Of a stretch of 64,000 nt of DNA, positions 16,880-24,326 are shown in pieces (position 1 is the stretch's first letter; each line of letters begins with the position of its first letter). The translations under genes were made by a program, and so were the position numbers. The stretch lies in assembly GCA_964429855.1 (NCBI GenBank), contig CAYSDM010000019.1, positions 6,530 through 70,529 on the forward strand. The letters run 5' to 3'. The notes under the pieces were generated by a model. That model did not search any database and was not told where the DNA came from. It saw only the letters and a program-made list of their open reading frames with translations. This stretch comes from CALLMM01 sp964429855. Its GTDB lineage: Bacteria; Armatimonadota; Chthonomonadetes; Chthonomonadales; CAJBBX01.

Positions 16880-18373
16880 ATGTCACGAATCACTTTGAGA
16901 TATAGCCTGCTGGTCGCTGCCGCTCTTCTGACTGTGTGGAGCGGACAACCGGCGGCAGCGCATCCGATGGGCAATTTTTCGATCAGTCACTACACGCGGA
17001 TAGAGGCGCACCCGGATACTGTCCAACTGCGCTATATCCTCGATATGGCGGAGATCCCGACTGTCACCGAAAAGATGGCTCTCGATGCAGACCGAGATGG
17101 CAGCGTTACGGAGGAGGAGAAACGCTCCTATCTGAGACGGCGCGAGCCGGAACTTCTGGCAGGACTGACCCTGACGATCAATCACGCGCCCGCTGCGCTG
17201 AATATTGTTCGAAGCGACCTCTCTCTGATCCCCGGAGCCGGGGGACTGGATACCCTAAAGATCACATTCGATATGCAGGCAGGCTATCCAGCCCGCGCCG
17301 AGAGTTATGCGGTCGCGTATCAGGATCGCAACTATTCGGAGCGGGTAGGATGGAAGGAGATTGTCACCATTGCGGGAAACGGTATGACGATCCGCGAGAC
17401 GACCGCCGCCATCGCCGACCAGAGCCGGGAGTTAAGCCACTATCCTCTCGATGCTATTCCGGTTCAGATGACTCAGGCGACGTTCACGGCGGGAGTCGGG
17501 GGAAGCGGAACCGGTATCGCGAAAAGCCTTCTGCCTTCCGGTTCCGGCAAGGGCGGAACGACCCCGCGAGACGCCTTCACGCAGGCGATCACGGAGCGAA
17601 ACCTGACTCCGGGACTGATGCTGGCGGGACTGGGGATCGCTTTTATGTTTGGCGCGTTCCATGCGCTCTCGCCGGGACATGGCAAGGCGATGGTCGCCGC
17701 CTATCTGGTCGGGGCGAGAGGAACGCTCAAACACGCGGCGGTTCTGGGACTGGTGGTCACCTTTACGCACACGATGGGAGTCTTTGCGCTGGGGCTGGTG
17801 ACGCTCTTCGCCTCCCGCTATATCGTACCGGAGCGGCTCTACTCGATTCTGAGCGTGGTGAGCGGTTTGATGGTGGTCGGAGTGGGAGGTTGGCTGCTCT
17901 ATGCGCGGTGGCGCGGTCTGGAGGTCGGGCATCACCACCGTCATCAATATCACGATCATCATCACGATCACGATCATCACCATCATGACCATGACCATCA
18001 CGATCATGACCATGACCATCACGATCATCACCATCACCATCACCTGCCAGAGGGACCCATTACCGCGCGCGGATTGATAGCGCTCGGAGTATCGGGAGGA
18101 ATTGTACCTTGCCCATCCGCGCTGGTGGTGCTGCTCTCCGCGATTGCGCTGAACCGCATCGGTTATGGCATGGCGTTAATCAGCGCGTTCAGCGCAGGGC
18201 TGGCGGCCGTGCTGGTAGGGATCGGGATACTGGTGGTGAGCGCGCAGGGACTTCTGAGTCGTCTGCCTTCGGGCGGAGGATGGATGCGAAAGCTGCCGGT
18301 CGCCAGCGCGCTGGTTATCACCATGATCGGGATGTTACTCGTGGCTCGCGCGCTGGCGCAAGTGGCGCCCTGA
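16880..18373 (+). CDS. Nickel/cobalt efflux transporter, RcnA/NicO family, with EF-hand and His-rich loop
   Basis: A 497-aa membrane protein. A signal peptide (to about 27) is followed by an exported domain beginning HPMGNFSISHYT, common in NicO/HupE-type proteins. This domain holds a textbook EF-hand loop at 69-80 (Asp 69, 71, 73, Gly 74, Glu 80), suggesting Ca2+ binding. The transporter part starts near 245 and carries the conserved FGAFHALSPGHGKAM motif. A loop at about 351-388 is almost entirely His and Asp, a likely metal buffer. It should export or handle Ni2+/Co2+ at the inner membrane. GGAGG precedes the ATG. No regulator (RcnR, NiCo riboswitch) was seen. Confidence 0.85.
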   Translation: MSRITLRYSLLVAAALLTVWSGQPAAAHPMGNFSISHYTRIEAHPDTVQLRYILDMAEIPTVTEKMALDADRDGSVTEEEKRSYLRRREPELLAGLTLTINHAPAALNIVRSDLSLIPGAGGLDTLKITFDMQAGYPARAESYAVAYQDRNYSERVGWKEIVTIAGNGMTIRETTAAIADQSRELSHYPLDAIPVQMTQATFTAGVGGSGTGIAKSLLPSGSGKGGTTPRDAFTQAITERNLTPGLMLAGLGIAFMFGAFHALSPGHGKAMVAAYLVGARGTLKHAAVLGLVVTFTHTMGVFALGLVTLFASRYIVPERLYSILSVVSGLMVVGVGGWLLYARWRGLEVGHHHRHQYHDHHHDHDHHHHDHDHHDHDHDHHDHHHHHHLPEGPITARGLIALGVSGGIVPCPSALVVLLSAIALNRIGYGMALISAFSAGLAAVLVGIGILVVSAQGLLSRLPSGGGWMRKLPVASALVITMIGMLLVARALAQVAP

Positions 18374-18379
18374 ATGAAA

Positions 18380-18413
18380 GACGCCCCCGATCCTTTTCAG
18401 AATCGGGGGCGTC
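18380..18413. terminator. Hairpin between convergent genes
   Basis: A perfect 12-bp stem, GACGCCCCCGAT (18380-18391) and ATCGGGGGCGTC (18402-18413), with a 10-nt loop. There is no U-tract on either side, but its place between two converging genes makes a terminator role likely. Confidence 0.65.
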
Positions 18414-18425
18414 CACTGCGTAGCG

Positions 18426-18863
18426 CTATTTGATCTGCGCTGTCGGTTTGGCGAGGGAGGGCTGCGGAGGAGGAGTCGCGTTCTTCTGGGTCTTCTCCAT
18501 TGCCGCCTGTTCCTTTGCGATACCTTCCTCGCCATCCATACGTCGCTTGTGCCAGTCCTCGGAGATATCCATGCCGCCGGGGGTAAGAGAGCCGCGCGGA
18601 GCCGTTCGGGACTCCTTTGCCTGCTTCTCCATCACCTTGCGCTGCTCTTCGGCTTTCTTGCGCTGCTCCATCATCTGGCGTCGCATCTGCACCTCCTGCT
18701 CCTGCATCTGCTTTTTCGCCTGCTCCTGCTGCGCTTTGTTTGCCGCGTCAATCTGCTCAGCCGTCGGCTTTTCCGGTGCACTGGCTTTCTTGACGACGTT
18801 GGTCACGATGCCAAGCAGCGCCACCAGGACGACCAGAACCATGATGGTAAAAACTCTGGACAT
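18426..18863 (-). CDS. Single-pass membrane protein with coiled coil, unknown function
   Basis: A 145-aa protein: one N-terminal membrane helix (RVFTIMVLVVLVALLGIV), then a long Gln/Glu/Lys-rich stretch (about 35-85) predicted as coiled coil, then a Pro-rich tail. I do not recognise a family. ATG 18863 is chosen because AAGGAGAAGGG lies upstream and the next part is a clear membrane helix; the open frame further upstream lacks a ribosome site. Confidence 0.6.
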   Translation of the reverse strand: MSRVFTIMVLVVLVALLGIVTNVVKKASAPEKPTAEQIDAANKAQQEQAKKQMQEQEVQMRRQMMEQRKKAEEQRKVMEKQAKESRTAPRGSLTPGGMDISEDWHKRRMDGEEGIAKEQAAMEKTQKNATPPPQPSLAKPTAQIK

Positions 18864-19009
18864 AATTGCGAATCCCTTCTCCTTAATCTGTATGAACCGG
18901 ACGATGCAAAGAATGGTCTGAATCAAGTACGCAATTATAACCATCCTTTGTTTCCTGTGTCAAGTTCGTAAAGCTGCGGGTTAAGCGAGCGACCATACTG
19001 TTCGGAAGA

Positions 19010-19039
19010 TTGACAGAAGCAGGAAAGGGGTTGTATACT
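19010..19039 (+). promoter_or_regulatory. Sigma-70-type promoter for mlaE, near-leaderless
   Basis: TTGACA (19010-19015), 18-nt spacer, TATACT (19034-19039). The expected transcript start falls between about 19045 and 19049, and the mlaE ATG is at 19049, so the mRNA has little or no 5' leader. An alternative TTG start at 19010 would lie in the -35 box. Confidence 0.8.
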
Positions 19040-19048
19040 TATCGCGCT

Positions 19049-19870
19049 ATGGCGACCCCTTCCGCTGCGCAGGAACGGCGAGCAGGCGCTCTGCCGCGAC
19101 CATCTTCGAACTACCTGCGAGAGACGCTGATCTTCCTGGGCGAGACGTGGATGCTGGCTTTCCGCGCCTTCGGCTTTCTGTTGCGCGGACGGATCAGCCT
19201 GAAGGATACCCTCGCACAGATGGCGGCGATTGGAGTGGATTCGCTGCCTATTGTGCTGGCAACCACGCTCTCGACTGGAGCGGTCTTCGCCTACTATACC
19301 ACTGGCATCTTTGTACGGTTCGGCGCGACCAACTTCGTCGGGGGAACCCTGACCCTCTCCTTTTTACTGGAGTTGGGACCGGTGCTGGCGGGAGTGGTCG
19401 TCGCCTCGCGCAGCGGCGCGGCGATTGCGGCGGAGATCGGTTCGATGGTGGTAACCGAACAGGTGGACGCGCTGCGCGCGATGGCGGTTTCGCCGGTGCG
19501 CTATCTGGTGGTTCCGCGCATGGTCGCCGCTATTCTGATGATGCCGCTGGTGGGCGCGTTCGCCGATCTGGGAGGCATTCTCGGCTCCTATATCACGGCG
19601 GGGCTTCAGGGCGTGCCGCACACCGCCTTTATCGAATCGGCGCGTACCTTTGCCAGTGAAACCGATATGTTCAAGGGGCTGATCAAGACCGCCTGGTTCG
19701 GCTTTACCATCGCCATCGTCGCCTGTCATCAGGGGATGAAGACTCGCGGCGGCGCTACCGGCGTGGGGCGCGCCACCACCAGTTCGGTGGTGCTGTGCGT
19801 GGTGCTGATTTTTCTGTCCGATCTGTTCCTGGCTCCGCTGCTTGCCGGAGCGACCGTGACCGTGCGCTGA
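19049..19870 (+). CDS. mlaE: MlaE-family lipid ABC transporter permease
   Basis: A 273-aa inner-membrane permease of the MlaE/YrbE family, with five or six hydrophobic segments and the conserved stretch ELGPVLAGVVVASRSGAAIAAEIGSM (starting about residue 108) followed by EQVDALRAM. With MlaF and MlaD it forms the phospholipid transporter that moves lipids between inner and outer membranes of diderms. Start 19049 was selected from the promoter position; no Shine-Dalgarno lies in the transcribed part. mlaF begins 7 nt downstream. Confidence 0.9.
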   Translation: MATPSAAQERRAGALPRPSSNYLRETLIFLGETWMLAFRAFGFLLRGRISLKDTLAQMAAIGVDSLPIVLATTLSTGAVFAYYTTGIFVRFGATNFVGGTLTLSFLLELGPVLAGVVVASRSGAAIAAEIGSMVVTEQVDALRAMAVSPVRYLVVPRMVAAILMMPLVGAFADLGGILGSYITAGLQGVPHTAFIESARTFASETDMFKGLIKTAWFGFTIAIVACHQGMKTRGGATGVGRATTSSVVLCVVLIFLSDLFLAPLLAGATVTVR

Positions 19871-19877
19871 TCCGCCC

Positions 19878-20606
19878 ATGAGTATTCTGACGATCCAGGC
19901 GCTCAACTATGTCGTGCCGGAAAAACATATTCTGCGCGATATAGACCTTGAGATCGCTAAAGGAGAGATATTCGCCATCATGGGAATGTCGGGCAGCGGC
20001 AAGACCTCGCTGCTCAAGTGCATGGCGGGATTGATAAAACCTTCCAGCGGGAGTATCTTTCTGGGCGAGACCGATATCGTGCCGCTTTCGGAGCAGGAAC
20101 TGGATTCGGTGCGCCTGAAGATCGGGCTGGTCTTTCAGTATGCCGCCCTGTTTGATTCTCTGACGGTGTATGATAATGTCTCATTCGGGTTGGTGCACCA
20201 TCGGAAGCTGTCCCGGAAAGAGATAGACCGGATCGTTCGGGAGCGGCTGGAGGATGTGGGGATGTCGGGAACCGAACGACTCTATCCATCGCAGTTATCG
20301 GGCGGAATGCAGAAGCGCGTCGGGCTGGCGCGCGCGCTGGCGACGGAGCCGATGGTGCTGCTCTACGATGAGCCGACCAGCGGACTCGATCCGGTCATCA
20401 CGCGCAACATAGACGAGATGATCCTGCAGACGCGAGAGCGGCTGGGGATGACTTCGGTTATCGTATCGCACGACATCGGTTCCATCCTGCGAATCGCGGA
20501 TCGCATCGCGATGCTGCACGAAGGAGGCGTGATCGCCTGCGGAACCGTCGCAGAGATCCGCGCATCGTCTGATCCGCGTGTGCAGGAGTTTGTACGGGAA
20601 GGGTGA
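19878..20606 (+). CDS. mlaF: MlaF-family lipid ABC transporter ATPase
   Basis: A 242-aa ABC ATPase with Walker A GMSGSGKTS, signature LSGGMQKR, Walker B VLLYDEPTSGLDP and switch SHD. The LSGGMQKRVGLARAL and DEPTSGLDPV wording is typical of MlaF. It drives the MlaE permease from the cytoplasm. Its stop codon overlaps the mlaD start (TGATG at 20604-20608), giving translational coupling. Confidence 0.93.
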   Translation: MSILTIQALNYVVPEKHILRDIDLEIAKGEIFAIMGMSGSGKTSLLKCMAGLIKPSSGSIFLGETDIVPLSEQELDSVRLKIGLVFQYAALFDSLTVYDNVSFGLVHHRKLSRKEIDRIVRERLEDVGMSGTERLYPSQLSGGMQKRVGLARALATEPMVLLYDEPTSGLDPVITRNIDEMILQTRERLGMTSVIVSHDIGSILRIADRIAMLHEGGVIACGTVAEIRASSDPRVQEFVREG

Positions 20607-22066
20607 TGGTCGAGATGCAGCCCAACTCCGCAATCAAAGTAGGCGCGATGGTCGTGGCGGGAGTGACGCTGATCGTCGCGGCCTGGTGGTTATTCGCCAA
20701 CTTCGAGTATAATCGCTATCGTGTCCGGGCTGTCTTCCGAGATATTAAAGGACTGATGGTGCAGACCCCGGTGCGGATGAACGGAGTGAAGGTCGGCGAG
20801 GTGCGCGAGATCACGTTGGGCGAAGACCTGCGTCCGGTGGTGACGCTCTCCATCTATCGCGACCGGAAGATACCGCGCAATGCAAAGATTCGGATCACCT
20901 CCGGTCTGCTGATCAGCAATCCGCAGGTGGAGGTGGACCCCACGCCGAGCCCGTCCACAGAGGTCTATCAGCACGGAGATACCTGGCTGGCGGCGAATGT
21001 GGAGGAGACCGCCAGCGCGCTGGCGCAGCTTTCGCCAGAAGCGGATTTAGCTCTGAAAGAACTGACACGAACGATGGGCGAACTGCGTCCCCGGCTGCTG
21101 GAGACGACAGACCGTCTCCAGACCATTCTGAAGCATACCGATGAGGTTTTGGTCAATGTTCGCGACACCACCGCCTCCGCCCGCGATCTGGTCGGCAATC
21201 CGAAGATCAAGAGCGCGATGAACAACATCCTCTCCGATCTGGAGGCGATGTCGAAGGAGACCCGGCTGACCGCCGGCACGCTCAGCCGCGAACTGCGCGC
21301 CCTGGTCAAGCGCAACGGGGGCAAGTTCGACGAACTGGCGAACGGCGCGATTGATCTTCTACAGAAGCTGGCGGATACGGTAGACGCGGCGCGCGCGGCG
21401 GTGACACGGCTGACCGAGCAGGTCAGCGATCCGCGTATTCAGCAGGCGCTTCTGGAGACGATTGAACTGGGGAAAACGACCATTGCGCGTTTCAATCAGA
21501 TCGCGTCCGATCTGCACCAGTTAACGGGAGACGCCAATGTTCAGAACGACCTGAAGTCTACCGTCGCGTCGCTGAAAGAGGCTTCCGAACAGGGGCAGCA
21601 GATTGTGGAGCGGGTGAATACGCTGGTCAGTCGAATCAATCTGCCTTCCAGCCGCGCCAGCCTGCCGTTCAGTCAGCCGCGGGTGAATCTGGATTTTCTG
21701 GCGCGCTCCAACAATCCGCGCTTTCGTTCCGATCTGAATGTGCTGCTGCCGATGCGTGATAATGCGGGTATACTGCTGGGCGTTCACGATTTTCCCGACA
21801 GCAACAAGCTGACCGCACAGTATAAGACGGCGCTGGGAGATGGAGTAGACCTGCGTTACGGGCTGTATGCGTCCTCACTGGCGCTGGGGCTGGAACTGCA
21901 GCCGACGCGACAGACCCGCTTTGTGCTGGATGCCTTTAATCCGAACCGACCGCAGTTGGATGTCCGCGCCCTGTTCGATGTGAATAGCGATTTTGCGGTC
22001 TGGCTGGGTGCAGACAGCGTTTTCAGACGAACAACCCCGTTACTGGGGGTAAGATTAAAGAGATAA
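20606..22066 (+). CDS. mlaD: Long MlaD (MCE) protein with possible C-terminal beta-barrel
   Basis: A 486-aa MCE protein, far longer than the roughly 180-aa MlaD of E. coli. Layout: N-terminal membrane anchor (about 10-30), one MCE domain (about 35-115), a long helical, Ala/Leu/Thr-rich region (about 130-340) and a C-terminal region of about 125 residues with alternating polar/hydrophobic strands ending GVRLKR. In Veillonella parvula and other Terrabacteria, long MlaD proteins of this layout are reported to bridge to the outer membrane through a C-terminal barrel; this protein looks like another. GTG 20603 is an alternative start. rplI follows after 19 nt. Confidence 0.85.
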   Translation: MVEMQPNSAIKVGAMVVAGVTLIVAAWWLFANFEYNRYRVRAVFRDIKGLMVQTPVRMNGVKVGEVREITLGEDLRPVVTLSIYRDRKIPRNAKIRITSGLLISNPQVEVDPTPSPSTEVYQHGDTWLAANVEETASALAQLSPEADLALKELTRTMGELRPRLLETTDRLQTILKHTDEVLVNVRDTTASARDLVGNPKIKSAMNNILSDLEAMSKETRLTAGTLSRELRALVKRNGGKFDELANGAIDLLQKLADTVDAARAAVTRLTEQVSDPRIQQALLETIELGKTTIARFNQIASDLHQLTGDANVQNDLKSTVASLKEASEQGQQIVERVNTLVSRINLPSSRASLPFSQPRVNLDFLARSNNPRFRSDLNVLLPMRDNAGILLGVHDFPDSNKLTAQYKTALGDGVDLRYGLYASSLALGLELQPTRQTRFVLDAFNPNRPQLDVRALFDVNSDFAVWLGADSVFRRTTPLLGVRLKR

Positions 22067-22085
22067 AATCACAGGAGCCTGAAAT

Positions 22086-22757
22086 ATGAAGGTCATTCTA
22101 CAGCGCGATATTCCAAAAGTCGGCAGGGACGGCGAGATCGTCAACGTGGCGGACGGCTATGCGCGTAACTATCTTTTTCCGCGTCAGTTTGCGGTTCCCG
22201 CTACAGGCGGCGCCTTGAAAGAACATGCGGCGCGAATCGCCCGTGAGAAGGAACGGGAAGCCAAACAGGTGCATCTGGCGCAAGCCAGCGCGGACAACAT
22301 CAAGGAGCGAACCGTTACCATCGTCGGCAAAGCCGGAGCGGGAACCAAGCTGTACGGTTCGATCACGGCGCAGGATGTGGCGGCAGCCATTGCGGAGCAG
22401 TTGAAGGTAACGGTGGATAAGCGCCGCGTGGGAATGACGGATCCGATCAAGAACCTCGGAACCTTTACGGTTCCGGTTCGCCTGCACAGCGATATCTCCG
22501 TCTCCGTCGTTGTAGAGGTGGTGACGGAGGAGGATCTGCAGCGTCGCCGAGCCGCTGCCGAAGCGGCGGAAGCGGCTGCGAAAGCTGCCGCCGAAGCTCC
22601 GGCGGCGGAGGCATCTGCTCCGGCGGCGGAGGCATCTGCTCCGGCGGCGGAGGCATCTGCTCCGGCAGAGGCGGCAGCCCCGTCGGAGACCGTCGCGGCA
22701 GAGGAATCTCCGGCGGCAGACGCGCCCGTTTCTGAAACCTCCGCCTCCGCAGTATAG
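22086..22757 (+). CDS. rplI: 50S ribosomal protein L9 with Ala-rich tail
   Basis: The first 150 residues are a normal L9: MKVILQRDIPKVGRDGEIVNVADGYARNYLFP, the connecting helix, and the C-terminal RNA-binding domain. The usual protein ends near 150 aa; this one has a further 70 residues of Ala/Glu/Pro/Ser, including three perfect PAAEASA repeats. The tail is low-complexity and probably disordered. An AGGAG lies upstream, and a strong terminator follows. It lies between the mla genes and dnaB; rplI-dnaB linkage is common in bacteria. Confidence 0.97.
   Translation: MKVILQRDIPKVGRDGEIVNVADGYARNYLFPRQFAVPATGGALKEHAARIAREKEREAKQVHLAQASADNIKERTVTIVGKAGAGTKLYGSITAQDVAAAIAEQLKVTVDKRRVGMTDPIKNLGTFTVPVRLHSDISVSVVVEVVTEEDLQRRRAAAEAAEAAAKAAAEAPAAEASAPAAEASAPAAEASAPAEAAAPSETVAAEESPAADAPVSETSASAV
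22599..22661 (+). repeat. Three tandem 21-bp repeats in rplI
   Basis: Three exact head-to-tail copies of a 21-bp unit that begins CCGGCGGCGG and ends CATCTGCT, encoding PAAEASA each time. They are identical at DNA level, so copy number may vary between strains by replication slippage without shifting the frame. Confidence 0.95.
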
Positions 22758-22771
22758 TCTCCTGCAAACTC

Positions 22772-22812
22772 CGGGTGTTCAGGCGCATCGGTTGCGCCTG
22801 AACACCCGTTTT
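22772..22812 (+). terminator. Intrinsic terminator after rplI
   Basis: A perfect 16-bp stem (22772-22787 with 22793-22808), loop TCGGT, then TTTT. It lies only 11 nt before the dnaB start codon, so most rplI transcripts should end before dnaB. Confidence 0.9.
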
Positions 22813-22823
22813 AAGGTGTAACC

Positions 22824-24230
22824 ATGGCGCTGGATCGTCTGGTACCTTTTGACCGCATACCCCCACAGAGTCTGGAGAGCGAGCAGGCGACCCTGGGCGC
22901 GATGTTGATTGACCGCGCCGCCATCGAAAAGGCGGCCGAGATCCTGCGCGCCGAGGACTTCTACCGCGACGCCCACCGGGTCATCTTCGAGGCGATCCTT
23001 GCGCTTGTAGCGCGGGATGAGCCGGTAGACCTGCTGACCGTGCAGGAGCAGTTGAAACTGCAGGATATGCTGGAGAGCGTCGGAGGCGCACCCTATCTCA
23101 TCGCCCTCACGGAAGCCGTTCCGACTGCCGCCAACGCCGAACACTACGCCAAAGTCGTCGAAGAGAAGGCGATTCTGCGCCGTCTGATTGATGCCTCGGT
23201 TCAGATACAGGGGCTGGCGCACAGCGAGTACGAAGATATCGGCGATGTGGTGGATCGCGCTGAAAAAGCGGTCTTCGGGGTCTCGCAGCGCCGCATCACC
23301 TCCTACTTTACGCCCATGGCCCCCCTGGTCGCCAGCGTCTTCGAGAAGATCGAACAGCGTTCCGATCAGAAAGAGGCGACCACCGGCTTGCCCACCCATT
23401 TTACCGACCTGGACTATATGACGGCGGGTCTTCAGCCTTCCGACCTGGTGATCGTGGCCGCGCGCCCTTCGATGGGAAAGACCAGTCTCGCGCTCGGTAT
23501 CGGGCAGCAGGTCGCCTTCCGCGAAAAGAAGACGGTCGCCGTTTTCAGTCTGGAGATGTCCAAAGAACAGTTATGTCTGCGTATGATCTGCTCAGAGGCG
23601 CGTGTGGACGCGCACCGGTTGCGGACGGGCTACTTGCAGAACGACGACTGGCGCAAGATCGGGGAGACCTGCGCCATGCTCTCGGAAGCCCCCATTTTTA
23701 TTGATGACAGCCCGGACTGCTCCGCGCTGGAGATGCGCGCCAAATGCCGGCGTCTGATGGCGGAACACGGTCTGTCGCTGGTGGTTGTAGACTATCTTCA
23801 GTTGATGCGGAGCCATAAACGCACCGACAACCGGACGCAGGAGATCGGGGAGATCGCCCGCGCGCTTAAGTCGCTGGCGAGAGAGTTGAAAGTCCCGGTC
23901 ATCGCGCTGTCTCAGTTGTCACGCGCCGTAGAGCAGCGTCCGGATAAACGCCCCCTGCTCTCGGACCTGCGGGAATCGGGGTCTATCGAAGCCGAAGCCG
24001 ACCTGGTCATCTTTATCTACCGCGAAGAGTACTACAAGATGAAAGAGGCGATCCATGCGGAAGAGGAAGAGGCGAAGAAGGAAGAGCGAAAGCAGCGCGG
24101 CGAAGACAAGGTGGAGAAGGCGACCCTGATCATCGCCAAACAGCGCAACGGCCCCACCGGCGCGATTGATGTCGCTTTTCACCCGCACTACGCCCGGTTT
24201 GACAATCTGGCGAAGCAGTTTCGGGAGTAG
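22824..24230 (+). CDS. dnaB: Replicative DNA helicase
   Basis: A 468-aa hexameric helicase that unwinds DNA at the replication fork. The N-terminal DnaB domain (PPQSLESEQATLGAML...) and the RecA-like ATPase domain with Walker A ARPSMGKTS, Walker B VVVDYLQLM, and C-terminal AKQRNGPTG are all present. A charged stretch of about 28 residues (about 405-432, Glu/Lys/Arg-rich) replaces the short linker usually found before the IIAKQRNGPTG strand. AAGGTG precedes the ATG. It is separated from rplI by a strong terminator. Confidence 0.97.
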   Translation: MALDRLVPFDRIPPQSLESEQATLGAMLIDRAAIEKAAEILRAEDFYRDAHRVIFEAILALVARDEPVDLLTVQEQLKLQDMLESVGGAPYLIALTEAVPTAANAEHYAKVVEEKAILRRLIDASVQIQGLAHSEYEDIGDVVDRAEKAVFGVSQRRITSYFTPMAPLVASVFEKIEQRSDQKEATTGLPTHFTDLDYMTAGLQPSDLVIVAARPSMGKTSLALGIGQQVAFREKKTVAVFSLEMSKEQLCLRMICSEARVDAHRLRTGYLQNDDWRKIGETCAMLSEAPIFIDDSPDCSALEMRAKCRRLMAEHGLSLVVVDYLQLMRSHKRTDNRTQEIGEIARALKSLARELKVPVIALSQLSRAVEQRPDKRPLLSDLRESGSIEAEADLVIFIYREEYYKMKEAIHAEEEEAKKEERKQRGEDKVEKATLIIAKQRNGPTGAIDVAFHPHYARFDNLAKQFRE

Positions 24231-24326
24231 GCGCGCCGAAGATCGAAACGACGCATCCTCGATCAGTCCCCGAAAGTTCGGATTGATCGCGATGGTCCCC
24301 TGAACAGAGTACTGGAGGTATCGTCC

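Noticed and set aside
17929..18040. CRISPR-like or satellite repeat
   Set aside because: CAT/GAT triplets encode the His/Asp loop of the exporter; there are no spacers.
19010..19048. TTG start for mlaE at 19010
   Set aside because: The TTG is the first part of the -35 box and would not be transcribed.
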